From Sphingomonas tagetis (GTDB lineage: Bacteria > Pseudomonadota > Alphaproteobacteria > Sphingomonadales > Sphingomonadaceae), in NCBI RefSeq assembly GCF_024211275.1, contig NZ_JAMLDX010000006.1, positions 124,001 through 188,000 of the forward strand: 64,000 nt of DNA. Direction: 5' to 3'. This document shows positions 51,311 through 61,211 of the stretch, one piece after another. Positions within the stretch are counted from its first letter, which is position 1; each line of letters starts with the position of its first letter. Under the pieces are notes generated by a model. That model had not been told where the DNA came from. It worked only from the letters and a program-made list of their open reading frames with translations, and searched no databases. Position numbers and translations under genes: made by a program.

Positions 51311-53287
51311 ATGCGTAAACTGGCCGTTGCCCTGTTCCTGCTGACCGCCGCGCTCCCGGCCATCGCGCAGACGCCGCCCGCCCAACTCCCCACGCTGACC
51401 ACCGCCGATCGATCCCGCGCCGACGCCGCGCTCATCCAGGCGCTCGAAATCCTGCTCGCGGACAAGCGCAGCCCGGCCTCGCCGCCGATCCTGTCCGCGC
51501 TCGACCTGACCGGCCCGCCGGCCGACATCGCCGCGCTCAAGGCGGGCGATATGTCGGGCGTCTATGCCCGCTGGCTCGACGCCCGCTCCGCCGCGTTCAA
51601 GGCGCGCGACTGGGCGCTGATGGCGCGCTGGATTCAGCTCACCGCTTTGTATCGCCTCGGCAATGTCGCACTCGACGAAGCCGCCGACGCCACGCCGGTC
51701 ACCGGCCAGACGTTCGACGACATCTATTTCATGGCCTATGCGCTCGCCATGGCGGGCGAAGCGGAACGCGCGGCCGCGTTCATCAAACCCTTCCTCGCCG
51801 CGGCCGACCCGCAATTCGAGATCGCCTTCGCCGCCGACCTCGTCGCGCGCGTGCAGAGCGTCGACAATTGGGGCGGCGGTGACCGGCCCAGGGCGGCGGC
51901 GCTGGTCACGCTCGCGCTGTCGCTGTTCGACCGCCCCGGCGCACGTGCACCGCAACAGGTCCGCAACCTCCACCACGCGCTCGGCAATATCCGCCGCACT
52001 GCCGGCGACATCGCCGGCGCCCGCGCCGCCTATACCAGAGCGCGCGCACCCGGCGCGGCGCCCGCCGATGTCGAGATCGCGCTGATGTTCGAGGCGGGCG
52101 AAACCGACGCGGGCCTTCGCGCGATCCAGCAATCGCTCGGCGAGACCCCCGGCGCCGCTTTGTCGCGCAAGGCCACCGACAAGCTCGTCGAAATCGGCGG
52201 CCAGACCGGCAGCGGCAATGCCGGCACGATCGCGATCTACCGCATCGCGCTGCAAAATTACCGCCGCCTGCTCAAGCCCACCGACAAGCCGCTCGAGGAT
52301 GCCGCCGCCGTGCTTGCCGACGCCTATATGGCGGCGGGCGATCCGGCGCTGGCCGAGCCGCTGCGCGCCGAACTCTTTGCCTCCTATGAGAAGCGCTACG
52401 GCTTCGATTCCGGCGGCGCGAACCGCTATGCCAAGCAGCTCGCCGACGCCATCGCCGCCCAGTCGCGCTATGACGAGGCCGATCTGCTCTATCGCCGGCT
52501 ATGGGCGCTGGTCGAGAAATACGGCGCCTATGAAGACCTCGACGCCCAGCGTTATGCCGAGGCAATCGCCGGCATCCTGCTTGCCCGCGGCCAGATCGCC
52601 GCCGCCGAAGCATTCAATGCCGACGCGCTGCGCCGTGCGCGCGCCAAGGATTTGGACGCCACCACGCTCACCGCCTATCTCATCGTCCAGGCGCGCATTC
52701 TCGCGCGCGCCGGCAAGGCCGCGCAAGCCGAGGCTGCCGCGCGCGAAGCCGTCGCCGCCGGTCCCGCCGACGACAAGCTGACCGTCTCCGCCGCGTTCGA
52801 CAGCCCCGAGGCGCGCGCCCGCGCCCAGCTCGCCGCGCTGCTCGAAGCCAATGGCAAGGCCGCCGAGGCCGAGCCGATCCGCCGCCTGCTGCTCGCCCGG
52901 ATCGAAGCCAACGACATGATCCCGTGGGAAGGCAATCTGCGCCGCGACGCGGTGCTCGCGCTCGCCGCCAACCTCACGCTGCAGAACAAGCCCGAGGGGC
53001 GCCGCATGTTCGGCGAGCGCCTCGCCACCAACGCCCGCATCTTCGGCGGCGACAGCCCGCAATTGCTCGACGTCGCCGAGCCCTTCGCCCGCGCGCTGCT
53101 GCGCTCGGGCCGCGCCGGCGACGCGCTCACGCCTGCCCGCGCCGCGCTCGCCGCACGCACGTCGAGCCGTTTCACCGGCGACGCCGCCGCGGTCACCATA
53201 TCCGACCGCGCGCTCGCCAACCGCCGCCGCGAAGCCGCGCGGCTGATGGTCGAGGCGGCGTGGCGCGCGCGTCCGCCGGGCGGCTGA
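51311..53287 (+). CDS. Secreted TPR-like helical repeat protein
   Basis: A 658-residue protein with a signal peptide (LPAIAQ) and a mature part made of Ala-rich helical pairs throughout. Several segments fit a TPR-like pattern, for example ALGNIRRTAGDIAGARAAYTRA and LLARGQIAAAEAFNADALRRA. It is probably a periplasmic or surface scaffold; no specific function is recognised. GGAGAC lies before the ATG at 51311. A gap of about 80 bases separates it from the flavoprotein. Confidence 0.75.
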   Translation: MRKLAVALFLLTAALPAIAQTPPAQLPTLTTADRSRADAALIQALEILLADKRSPASPPILSALDLTGPPADIAALKAGDMSGVYARWLDARSAAFKARDWALMARWIQLTALYRLGNVALDEAADATPVTGQTFDDIYFMAYALAMAGEAERAAAFIKPFLAAADPQFEIAFAADLVARVQSVDNWGGGDRPRAAALVTLALSLFDRPGARAPQQVRNLHHALGNIRRTAGDIAGARAAYTRARAPGAAPADVEIALMFEAGETDAGLRAIQQSLGETPGAALSRKATDKLVEIGGQTGSGNAGTIAIYRIALQNYRRLLKPTDKPLEDAAAVLADAYMAAGDPALAEPLRAELFASYEKRYGFDSGGANRYAKQLADAIAAQSRYDEADLLYRRLWALVEKYGAYEDLDAQRYAEAIAGILLARGQIAAAEAFNADALRRARAKDLDATTLTAYLIVQARILARAGKAAQAEAAAREAVAAGPADDKLTVSAAFDSPEARARAQLAALLEANGKAAEAEPIRRLLLARIEANDMIPWEGNLRRDAVLALAANLTLQNKPEGRRMFGERLATNARIFGGDSPQLLDVAEPFARALLRSGRAGDALTPARAALAARTSSRFTGDAAAVTISDRALANRRREAARLMVEAAWRARPPGG

Positions 53288-53940
<653 letters not shown>

Positions 53941-54001
53941 CTGCGTTGCGGCGCAACATGATTCTCCCGGTGACGGGTCCAAGAGAGCGAAAGGGCAAGT
54001 A

Positions 54002-55414
54002 ATGGCTAACACCGCCAGCGATATTCTGAAGATGGTCAAGGATCAGGAGATCGAGTGGATCGACCTGCGGTTCACCGACCCCAAGGGCAAGTGGCAGCAC
54101 CTCACCATGGTCGCTTCGGTGATCGGCGAGGACGAGCTGACCGACGGCCTGATGTTCGACGGTTCGTCGATCGAGGGCTGGAAGGCGATCAACGAGTCGG
54201 ACATGATCCTCAAGCCCGATCTCGATGCGGTGTGGACCGATCCGTTCAGCGCGACCCCGATGCTGATCCTGGTGTGCGACATCGTCGAGCCGTCGACCGG
54301 CGAACTCTATGCCCGCGACCCGCGCTCGACCGCCAAGCGCGCCGAGACCTATGTCAAGTCGATCGGCATCGGAGACACCGTCTATGTCGGGCCGGAAGCC
54401 GAATTCTTCATGTTCGACGACGTCCGCTTCGAAAACAGCTATTCGACCAGCTATTACGCGATCGACGACATCGAGCTTCCGGGCAATTCGGGCAAGGAAT
54501 ATGAAGCCGGCAACATGGGCCACCGCCCGCGCGCCAAGGGCGGCTATTTCCCCGTCGCGCCGGTCGACAGCGCCGTCGACATCCGTGGCGAGATGGTCTC
54601 GACCATGCTCGAAATGGGCCTGCCGTGCGACAAGCACCACCACGAGGTCGCCGCCGCGCAGCACGAGCTCGGCCTGACCTTCGGCACGCTGGTCACCACC
54701 GCCGACCGCATGCAGATCTACAAATATGTCGTGCATCAGGTCGCGCATGCCTATGGCAAGACCGCGACCTTCATGCCCAAGCCGATCAAGGAAGATAACG
54801 GCTCGGGCATGCACACGCACATCTCGATCTGGGAAGGCGGCCAGAACACCTTCGCCGGCAACGGCTATGCCGGCCTGTCGGAAGCGTGCCTCTACTTCAT
54901 CGGCGGCGTGATCAAGCACGCCAAGTCGCTCAACGCCTTCACCAACCCGTCGACCAACAGCTACAAGCGTCTGGTCCCGGGTTACGAAGCGCCGGTGCTG
55001 CTCGCCTATTCGGCGCGCAACCGCTCGGCCTCGTGCCGCATCCCCTATGGGGCAGGCACCAAGGCGAAGCGCGTCGAGTTCCGCTTCCCCGACGCGCTGG
55101 CCAACCCGTATCTCTGCTATGCGGCGCTGCTGATGGCCGGCCTCGACGGCATCCAGAACAAGATCCACCCGGGCGACCCGATGGACAAGAATCTGTACGA
55201 CCTGCCGCCCGAGGAACTGAGCCTCGTCCCGACCGTCTGCGGCTCGCTGCGCGAAGCGCTCGACAGCCTCGAGGCCGATCAGGACTATCTGCTCAAGGGC
55301 GACGTGTTCTCGGCCGACCAGATCGAGGCCTATGTCGAGATCAAGCGCGCCGAAGTCGCCCGCTGGGAAATGACCCCCAGCCCGGTCGAGTTCGACATGT
55401 ACTATTCGTCCTGA
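54002..55414 (+). CDS. glnA: Glutamine synthetase, type I
   Basis: Makes glutamine from glutamate, ammonia and ATP; it acts as a dodecamer of 470-residue subunits. Visible motifs: [10 protein letters not shown], the metal-binding [17 protein letters not shown], and the adenylylated Tyr in [10 protein letters not shown], so it is under GlnE control as in enterobacteria. AAAGGGCAAGTA precedes the ATG. It follows glnB, and a strong terminator closes the unit. Confidence 0.98.
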   Translation: MANTASDILKMVKDQEIEWIDLRFTDPKGKWQHLTMVASVIGEDELTDGLMFDGSSIEGWKAINESDMILKPDLDAVWTDPFSATPMLILVCDIVEPSTGELYARDPRSTAKRAETYVKSIGIGDTVYVGPEAEFFMFDDVRFENSYSTSYYAIDDIELPGNSGKEYEAGNMGHRPRAKGGYFPVAPVDSAVDIRGEMVSTMLEMGLPCDKHHHEVAAAQHELGLTFGTLVTTADRMQIYKYVVHQVAHAYGKTATFMPKPIKEDNGSGMHTHISIWEGGQNTFAGNGYAGLSEACLYFIGGVIKHAKSLNAFTNPSTNSYKRLVPGYEAPVLLAYSARNRSASCRIPYGAGTKAKRVEFRFPDALANPYLCYAALLMAGLDGIQNKIHPGDPMDKNLYDLPPEELSLVPTVCGSLREALDSLEADQDYLLKGDVFSADQIEAYVEIKRAEVARWEMTPSPVEFDMYYSS

Positions 55415-55458
55415 TTAATCCCGCGCCGCCTCGGGGGAGGCGGCAACGGACAGCGGAG

Positions 55459-55486
55459 CGCCCGGACCGAAAGGTCCGGGCGTTTT
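55459..55486 (+). terminator. Rho-independent terminator after glnA
   Basis: A perfect 10-bp stem CGCCCGGACC/GGTCCGGGCG with a GAAA tetraloop, followed by TTTT. Confidence 0.9.
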
Positions 55487-55505
55487 CCGTTGCGGCCATC
55501 CACAG

Positions 55506-55523
55506 CCGTCATCGCTGCGTCAT
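55506..55523 (+). promoter_or_regulatory. PhoB-box-like direct repeat
   Basis: CCGTCAT (55506-55512) and GCGTCAT (55517-55523) are in the 11-base phase of a Pho box, whose consensus is CTGTCAT-N4-CTGTCAT. Eleven of 14 positions match. It lies about 90 bases before the TonB receptor gene, whose neighbour encodes a phytase. Confidence 0.5.
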
Positions 55524-55609
55524 CGTTTCATCACCGAACCGAAACCGGAATCGCACCGAACCGTCACCGAACGTCCCTAGCGCCCCCTAAACTTCACTCG
55601 GGGGACATC

Positions 55610-58390
55610 ATGACCAGCCGTTCGATCATCCGCACGCTCACCACCGCCAGCTTCACAACGCTCGCCCTGGCAACCGCCGCACCGGCGCTTGCCGACGAGG
55701 CGCCCGCGCCCGAGGATGGCGACAGCATCGTCGTCACCGGCGCCCGCCCGATCGCCGAATCCGAAGCCGCCGCGCTCGAAGTCCAGAAGAATTCGGACTC
55801 GCTCGTCACCGTCGCTGCGGCGGACGGCGTCGGCCGCCTGCCCGACCAGAACATCGCCCAGGCCACCGGCCGCCTGCCCGGCCTCGCGGTCGAGCGCGAT
55901 CAGGGTCAGGCGCGCTATGTCTCGATCCGCGGCGCGCCCAACTATTGGACGACGCTCTCGTTCGACGGCATCAACGTCGTCAGCCCCGAAGGCCGCGACG
56001 CGCGCTTCGACTCGATTCCCTCGGCGATCGCCAGCAAGATCATCGTGTCGAAGGCGGTCACGCCGGACATGCCGGGCGAGACCGTCGCCGGCAACGTCAA
56101 CGTCATTACACGCTCGGCATTCGACTATCCGGGGTTCCACTTCGCCGGCAAGGCGGGCTTCGGTCAGGCCGAACTGGGCCGCCGCGGCGAATATGAGGCA
56201 TCGGCGGTCGTCTCCGACCGCTTCGACACCGGCCTTGGCGAGATCGGCGTGCTGTTGTCCGGCAGCTATTACCGCCGCGAGATGATCACCGACAATTTCG
56301 AGAACGATTATGAGCGCGTCGCGCAGGACCAGCGCCCCGGCGCCGGCACGCGCTTCTGGGCGCACGAGACCGAGAACAAGCTCTATCGCCTGACGCGCCG
56401 CAACTGGTCGGTCTCGGGCCGGCTCGACTGGCGGCCGGACGACGCCAACCAGGTGTCGCTGCGTTCGATCTACACGATCTTCAAGGACGACGAGAAGCGC
56501 GACAATTACCGCTTCGACCTCGACGACCGTCAGGGCGACCTCGTCGCCAACACCGCCGCCTGCACCATCGCCGCCAACCCGACGCCCACCACCAGCGGCT
56601 ATGCCGATGTCTGCATCGGCAACACCCCGCCCGCCGGCACCGTCTATGGCGTCGACATCCGCCAGCGTTCGACGCTGCGCGCCTTCCGCCAGTCGATCTT
56701 CACCAACACGCTCGAGGGCGACCACGAATTCGGCGAGGGCTGGAAGCTCAACTGGCTCGGCAATTTCACCCGGTCGAAGGACGACCGCTCGGTCACCGGC
56801 GAGGTGAGCTGGGAAAGCCCCGGCACGCGCACCGCGCGCCCCACCGTCGTTTATGACTTCACCGACCCCAACCGCAGCAACCTCACGCTGTTCACCACCA
56901 CCCAGCTCAGCGGCCCGACCCGCTTCCAGGCCGGCACGCGCGTGACCGACATCGACAGCTTCGCCAAGCCGCCGGTGTCGCTGACTGTGCTCGACGCGGT
57001 CGACACCACCGACGCCTATACCGCGCGCCTCGCCCTCTCGCGTGAGACCGCGCTGTTCGGCGGCGAGGCGGTGCTTACCGTGGGCTTCCAGTTCGACCAG
57101 CGCACCAAGACCGCGGACGAGAAGCAGATCAGCCTGACCGGCGCGCAGGCCAATGCGATCGGCCTGCCGACCGACTTCAACCAGTTCGCCTCGTCGGCGC
57201 CGTTCCAGGGCAAGATCCCGCTCGGCTACACCTTCAAATATTTCGACGCGGCGAAGATGGAGGCGATCTCTGCCGCCGCTCAGGCCAATTTCGCCTTCGC
57301 GCCGGTCACCGCCAACAATTACGAGGTGCGTGAGCGCATCCTCGCCGGCTATCTGATAGGCACGGTACGCTACGACTGGGGTTCGATCGTCGGCGGCGCC
57401 CGCGTCGAGCACATCACCAATCGCGGCGCGGCGGTTGCCACGGTCGGCGTGACGACCGGCCCGGTGGTCACCGAATCGAGCGACACGCTCGTCTTCCCGA
57501 GCCTGCACATCAACTACAATCTCGACGACACCAAGAAGCTGCGCCTCTCGTTCAACACCGGCGCCGCGCGCGCCGATTATGACCAGCTGCGCCCCAACGT
57601 CGTCATCAACGACACCAACGGCTCCATTTCGGGCGGCAACCCGGCGGTGAAGCCCGAGCGCGCCTATGGCGTGGACGGCTATTTCGAATGGTTCGTCCGC
57701 CCGCAGGGCTATCTGATGGTCGGCGCCTTCTACAAGAAGGTCGAGGACGTGCTGTACCGCCAGACGCGCACCTTCGGTTCCGACGCGCTCAACACCGGCG
57801 GCGTGGACCGTTCGGGCTACACCTTCTCGGGCATCACCAATGGCGGCGGCGGCCGCGTGTTCGGCGCGGAGGCGGCGGCGCAGCTCCAGCTCGAGCCGTG
57901 GACCGAGCAGCTCGGTCTGCCCGGCTGGATGGGCGGCTTCGGCCTTTCGGCCAATATCACGATCAACGACAGCGAAGTGACCAAGCCCGCGATCGGCGCG
58001 GTCCCGGCGCGCAAGGTGCGCCTGCCCGGCACCTCAGACCTCGTCTACAACATCGGCGGCTATTACGAGAAATACGGCGTCTCGATCCGGCTTCAGTACC
58101 AGCGCCGCAGCACCTGGATGGACGGCATCGCCGACGATCTCACCGATGGCGGCGACACCTATTGGGCGGCCGACGACGAGCTCGATTTCTCCGCGCGCGT
58201 CTCGGTCACGCCATTCGCCGAAATCTATTTCGACGCGTCGAACCTGCTCAACAATCCGGGCCGCCGCTATTCGGAGCCGGGCAATCTGCTGACCGCGACC
58301 GGCACGCCTTCGCCCACGATCACCTATCAGACGATCGAGTGGGAGCGCTTCGGACGCCGCTTCAGCGGCGGCGTGCGGGTGACCTTCTGA
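55610..58390 (+). CDS. TonB-dependent receptor, linked to phytase
   Basis: A 926-residue outer-membrane receptor. A signal peptide ends near APALAD, then IVVTGARP as a TonB-box-like start. The plug domain carries RLPDQNIAQATGRLPGLAVE, YVSIRGAPNYWTT and VTPDMPGETVAGNVNVITR, which are typical of the Xanthomonas-Caulobacter subgroup. A long beta barrel ends in FSGGVRVTF with the usual terminal Phe. The stop overlaps the phytase start (TGATG). It probably imports phytate or a phosphorylated breakdown product; the exact ligand is inference. GGGGGAC lies before the ATG at 55610. Confidence 0.92.
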   Translation: MTSRSIIRTLTTASFTTLALATAAPALADEAPAPEDGDSIVVTGARPIAESEAAALEVQKNSDSLVTVAAADGVGRLPDQNIAQATGRLPGLAVERDQGQARYVSIRGAPNYWTTLSFDGINVVSPEGRDARFDSIPSAIASKIIVSKAVTPDMPGETVAGNVNVITRSAFDYPGFHFAGKAGFGQAELGRRGEYEASAVVSDRFDTGLGEIGVLLSGSYYRREMITDNFENDYERVAQDQRPGAGTRFWAHETENKLYRLTRRNWSVSGRLDWRPDDANQVSLRSIYTIFKDDEKRDNYRFDLDDRQGDLVANTAACTIAANPTPTTSGYADVCIGNTPPAGTVYGVDIRQRSTLRAFRQSIFTNTLEGDHEFGEGWKLNWLGNFTRSKDDRSVTGEVSWESPGTRTARPTVVYDFTDPNRSNLTLFTTTQLSGPTRFQAGTRVTDIDSFAKPPVSLTVLDAVDTTDAYTARLALSRETALFGGEAVLTVGFQFDQRTKTADEKQISLTGAQANAIGLPTDFNQFASSAPFQGKIPLGYTFKYFDAAKMEAISAAAQANFAFAPVTANNYEVRERILAGYLIGTVRYDWGSIVGGARVEHITNRGAAVATVGVTTGPVVTESSDTLVFPSLHINYNLDDTKKLRLSFNTGAARADYDQLRPNVVINDTNGSISGGNPAVKPERAYGVDGYFEWFVRPQGYLMVGAFYKKVEDVLYRQTRTFGSDALNTGGVDRSGYTFSGITNGGGGRVFGAEAAAQLQLEPWTEQLGLPGWMGGFGLSANITINDSEVTKPAIGAVPARKVRLPGTSDLVYNIGGYYEKYGVSIRLQYQRRSTWMDGIADDLTDGGDTYWAADDELDFSARVSVTPFAEIYFDASNLLNNPGRRYSEPGNLLTATGTPSPTITYQTIEWERFGRRFSGGVRVTF

Positions 58391-59439
58391 TGCTCGCCCG
58401 CGCCCTCGCCCTCAGCATGCTGCCGCTCGCGGCGGCAGGCTGCGCCACCACCGGGGCGCAAGTCCCCATCGTCCCCACCACCCCCGCCGCGTCGGTCACG
58501 GCGCGCGGGGAGACCGAAGCGGTCGCCACCGCCAATGCCGACGCCGCCGACGATCCCGCGATCTGGCGCAACCCGGCCGACCCCGTCGCCAGCCTGATCG
58601 TCGGCACCGACAAAAAGGCCGGGCTGCACGTCTATGACCTGACCGGCAAGAGCCGCTTCTTCATCGATGCGGGCCGGGTCAACAATGTCGATCTCAAGGA
58701 CATGGGGCCGCTCGGCATCATCGTCGCGGCGAGCGACCGCAACGACAAGCTCAACGCCAGGCTGGCGCTGTTCCGGCTCGACCCTGCCACCGCGAAGCTG
58801 ACCCCGCTCGGCATCGTGCCGGTGGGCGCGGGCGAAGCCTATGGCGTGTGCCTCTACCGTAGCGCGGGCAAGCTCCACGCCTTCAACGTGATCAAGGACG
58901 GCACCATCCGCCAGGTCGAGCTCGACCTCTCGGGCGCCGCGCCCACCGGCAAGCTGCTGCGCACGATGAAGCTCGCCACCCAGTCCGAAGGCTGCGTCGC
59001 CGACGAGCGCACGCATCGGCTCTATGTCGCCGAAGAGGACATCGGCCTGTGGCGCTTCGACGCCCGTGCCGACGGCTCCACCGACGCGATTCCGATGGCC
59101 AAAGCCGACGGCGCGCAGATCGTCGCCGACACCGAGGGCGTGACGCTCGCACCCGAGGGCGACGGCAATGGCGGCTACCTCATCGTCTCCAGCCAGGGCG
59201 ACCACGCCTATGCCGTCTATCGCCTGTCCGACGACCGTTTCGTCGGCCGCTTCCGCATCGCCCCGGGCAAGCTCGGCGCGACCGAGGAAACCGACGGCAT
59301 CGACTTCGCCCCCGGCGATTTCGGTCCCGGCTATCCCGGCGGGCTGTTCGTCGCGCAGGACGGCTACAACCCGCCCAAGGCGCAGAACTTCAAACTCGCC
59401 GCTTGGGACGACATCAAGGCCGCGCTCAAGATCGATTGA
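58390..59439 (+). CDS. Beta-propeller phytase, predicted lipoprotein
   Basis: A 349-residue 3-phytase of the beta-propeller type, which needs calcium and removes phosphate from inositol hexakisphosphate. Signatures are ADAADDPAIWRNPADP, GTDKKAGLHVYDLTGK, NNVDL and ADTEGVTLAPEG with the acidic calcium ligands. The signal sequence ends LAAAGC, so it is probably a lipoprotein held at the outer membrane. The start ATG overlaps the receptor stop by one base. The pair is a known association of receptor and phytase in sphingomonads and relatives. Confidence 0.92.
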   Translation: MLARALALSMLPLAAAGCATTGAQVPIVPTTPAASVTARGETEAVATANADAADDPAIWRNPADPVASLIVGTDKKAGLHVYDLTGKSRFFIDAGRVNNVDLKDMGPLGIIVAASDRNDKLNARLALFRLDPATAKLTPLGIVPVGAGEAYGVCLYRSAGKLHAFNVIKDGTIRQVELDLSGAAPTGKLLRTMKLATQSEGCVADERTHRLYVAEEDIGLWRFDARADGSTDAIPMAKADGAQIVADTEGVTLAPEGDGNGGYLIVSSQGDHAYAVYRLSDDRFVGRFRIAPGKLGATEETDGIDFAPGDFGPGYPGGLFVAQDGYNPPKAQNFKLAAWDDIKAALKID

Positions 59440-59443
59440 CCCC

Positions 59444-59469
59444 TATCCTCCCTCGCCAGGGGGAGGATA
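59444..59469. repeat. Short palindrome after phytase
   Basis: TATCCTCCC (59444-59452) pairs with GGGAGGATA (59461-59469) around 8 bases. There is no T run. It is of the kind of dispersed short palindrome often found after genes in this group. Confidence 0.5.
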
Positions 59470-59551
59470 AGGACGATACCCGATTAACCCCGTTCCTCAC
59501 GGAACTTCCTCCCGCCCACGCGTTACGCATCCGACACGAACGGAGGATGCG

Positions 59552-61030
59552 ATGCGCGCGACTTTGCTCGGCCGCCTTGCCCTGATCGCCACCACCACGC
59601 TCGCGGCGTGCAGCGGAGGCGGCGCCACGCCCCAACCCGCGCCGCCACCCCCCAACCAGCCGCCCAGCTTCACCTCCGCCACCACCGCTTCGGTCGCCGA
59701 GAACAGCACCGCCGCCTACACCGCCACTGCGACCGATCCCGACGGCAACCCGCTCACCTTCTCGATCGCCGGCGGCGCCGATGCGGGCCGCTTCACCATG
59801 GGCAGCGGCGGCGCGCTGGTCTTCACCCCCGTCCCCAATTTCGAGCTGCCCGGCGATGCCGACGCCGACAATGTCTATCGCGTCCAGCTGCGCGTCAGCG
59901 ACGGTTCGCTGACCGCCACGCAGGACGTCGCGATCACCGTCACCGACAGCCGTGAAGGGATTGCCGTGCGCCGCGTCGGCACCGGCTTCACCGCCCCGCT
60001 CTATGTCGCACCGATCCCCGGCGACACCCGCGTCCATGTCGTCGAGAAGGGCGGCGGCATCTGGCGGCTCGACCCCGCGACCGGCGCGCGCACGCTCGTC
60101 CGCACCGTCGGTAATCTCTCGACCAGCGGCGAGCGCGGCCTGCTCGGCCTCGCGCCCAACACCGTCCAGCCGAGCGTCTATGGCGATGCCTTCGTCGTCG
60201 CGACCGCCCCCGACGGCGCGGTCGAGGTGCGCGCCTATCTGCTCGGCGACCCCAGCTTCGGCGGTGCGGCGGGCTATCGCCTCGTGCTCAGCACGCCGCA
60301 TCCGACCTTCGACAACCACAATGGCGGCTGGCTCGGCTTCGGCCCGGACGGGCTGCTCTATGTCGCGGTCGGCGATGGCGGCAGCGGCGGCGATCCGTCG
60401 AACAACGCGCAGAACCCGATGGTCCGCCTCGGCAAGATCCTGCGCATCGCGCTCAGCGGCGGCGGCTATGGCCCGGCCCCGAACAACCCCTTCTTCATCG
60501 CCGGCGGCGACCAATGGGTGTTCGCGCTCGGCCTGCGCAACCCGTTCCGCGCCTCCTTCGCGCCCGATGGCCGCCTGTTCATCGGCGATGTCGGGCAGAG
60601 CGCGGTCGAGGAGATCGACGTCGTCCGCACCGACCAGCCCGGCCTCAATTTCGGCTGGCGCTTCATGGAGGGAAGCCAGCCGTTCAGCGGCACCGCCCCG
60701 GCCGGCCTGACCGGCCCGGTCACCGAATATCCCGCCGGCACCGGCCCGCGCCAGGGCCGATCGGTGATCGGCGGCTATGTCTATCGCGGTCCGGTCACCT
60801 CGCTGATCGGCTCCTATGTGTTCGGCGATTTCGTCAGCGGCAACATCTGGACCGTCCCCGCCGCGTCGCTGGTCGCAGGCAGCCTCTACCCGTCGAGCAA
60901 CTACGAACGCCGCAATATCGACTTCACCCCCGATGCCGGCACGATCAACCAGCTCGCCTCGTTCGGCGAGGATGCGGCGGGCAATCTCTATCTCGTCGAT
61001 CTCGATGGCGAGATCTTCCGGGTAAATTGA
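59552..61030 (+). CDS. PQQ-dependent sugar dehydrogenase-like lipoprotein with cadherin-like domain
   Basis: A 492-residue lipoprotein (lipobox TLAAC, Cys about 20). A short Pro linker is followed by a cadherin-like repeat (about 35-135) with PPSFTSATTASVAENSTAAY and DGNPLTFSIAGGAD. The C-terminal six-bladed propeller is of the soluble glucose/aldose dehydrogenase type, with HNGGWLGFGPDGLLYVAVGD and LGLRNPFRASFAPDG. It probably oxidises sugars in the periplasm or at the surface, with PQQ and calcium; PQQ genes are not in the window. It starts 112 bases after phytase and may share its regulation. Confidence 0.87.
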   Translation: MRATLLGRLALIATTTLAACSGGGATPQPAPPPPNQPPSFTSATTASVAENSTAAYTATATDPDGNPLTFSIAGGADAGRFTMGSGGALVFTPVPNFELPGDADADNVYRVQLRVSDGSLTATQDVAITVTDSREGIAVRRVGTGFTAPLYVAPIPGDTRVHVVEKGGGIWRLDPATGARTLVRTVGNLSTSGERGLLGLAPNTVQPSVYGDAFVVATAPDGAVEVRAYLLGDPSFGGAAGYRLVLSTPHPTFDNHNGGWLGFGPDGLLYVAVGDGGSGGDPSNNAQNPMVRLGKILRIALSGGGYGPAPNNPFFIAGGDQWVFALGLRNPFRASFAPDGRLFIGDVGQSAVEEIDVVRTDQPGLNFGWRFMEGSQPFSGTAPAGLTGPVTEYPAGTGPRQGRSVIGGYVYRGPVTSLIGSYVFGDFVSGNIWTVPAASLVAGSLYPSSNYERRNIDFTPDAGTINQLASFGEDAAGNLYLVDLDGEIFRVN

Positions 61031-61211
61031 TCTGGCCGTCGCTTTCCCTCGGGCGAGGCAACGCTGGCATCGGCATCCATTTAAAGAAGTGCGTTGTCGC
61101 CGTTGTTTCCGTTGATTTGCTCGATCCAACAGAAATTGGATACCCTCGATTCGAAATTGGCATTTGCGCGGCCCGCATTCCCTTCCGCGCGATCTGCGTT
61201 AGGCTGGCGGC
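61031..61211 (+). other. Intergenic stretch before the M20 peptidase
   Basis: An AT-richer 180-base gap. It contains the small palindrome ATCCAA-CAGAAA-TTGGAT around 61125-61142, a possible operator. No promoter pair is convincing. Confidence 0.4.

Noticed and set aside
55528-55534. Third Pho-box half-site after the two in-phase repeats
   Set aside because: A TCAT is present but three bases out of the 11-base phase, so only two units are claimed.
59426-61129. Antisense open frame over the sugar dehydrogenase
   Set aside because: No domain, biased composition, opposite a clear lipoprotein gene.
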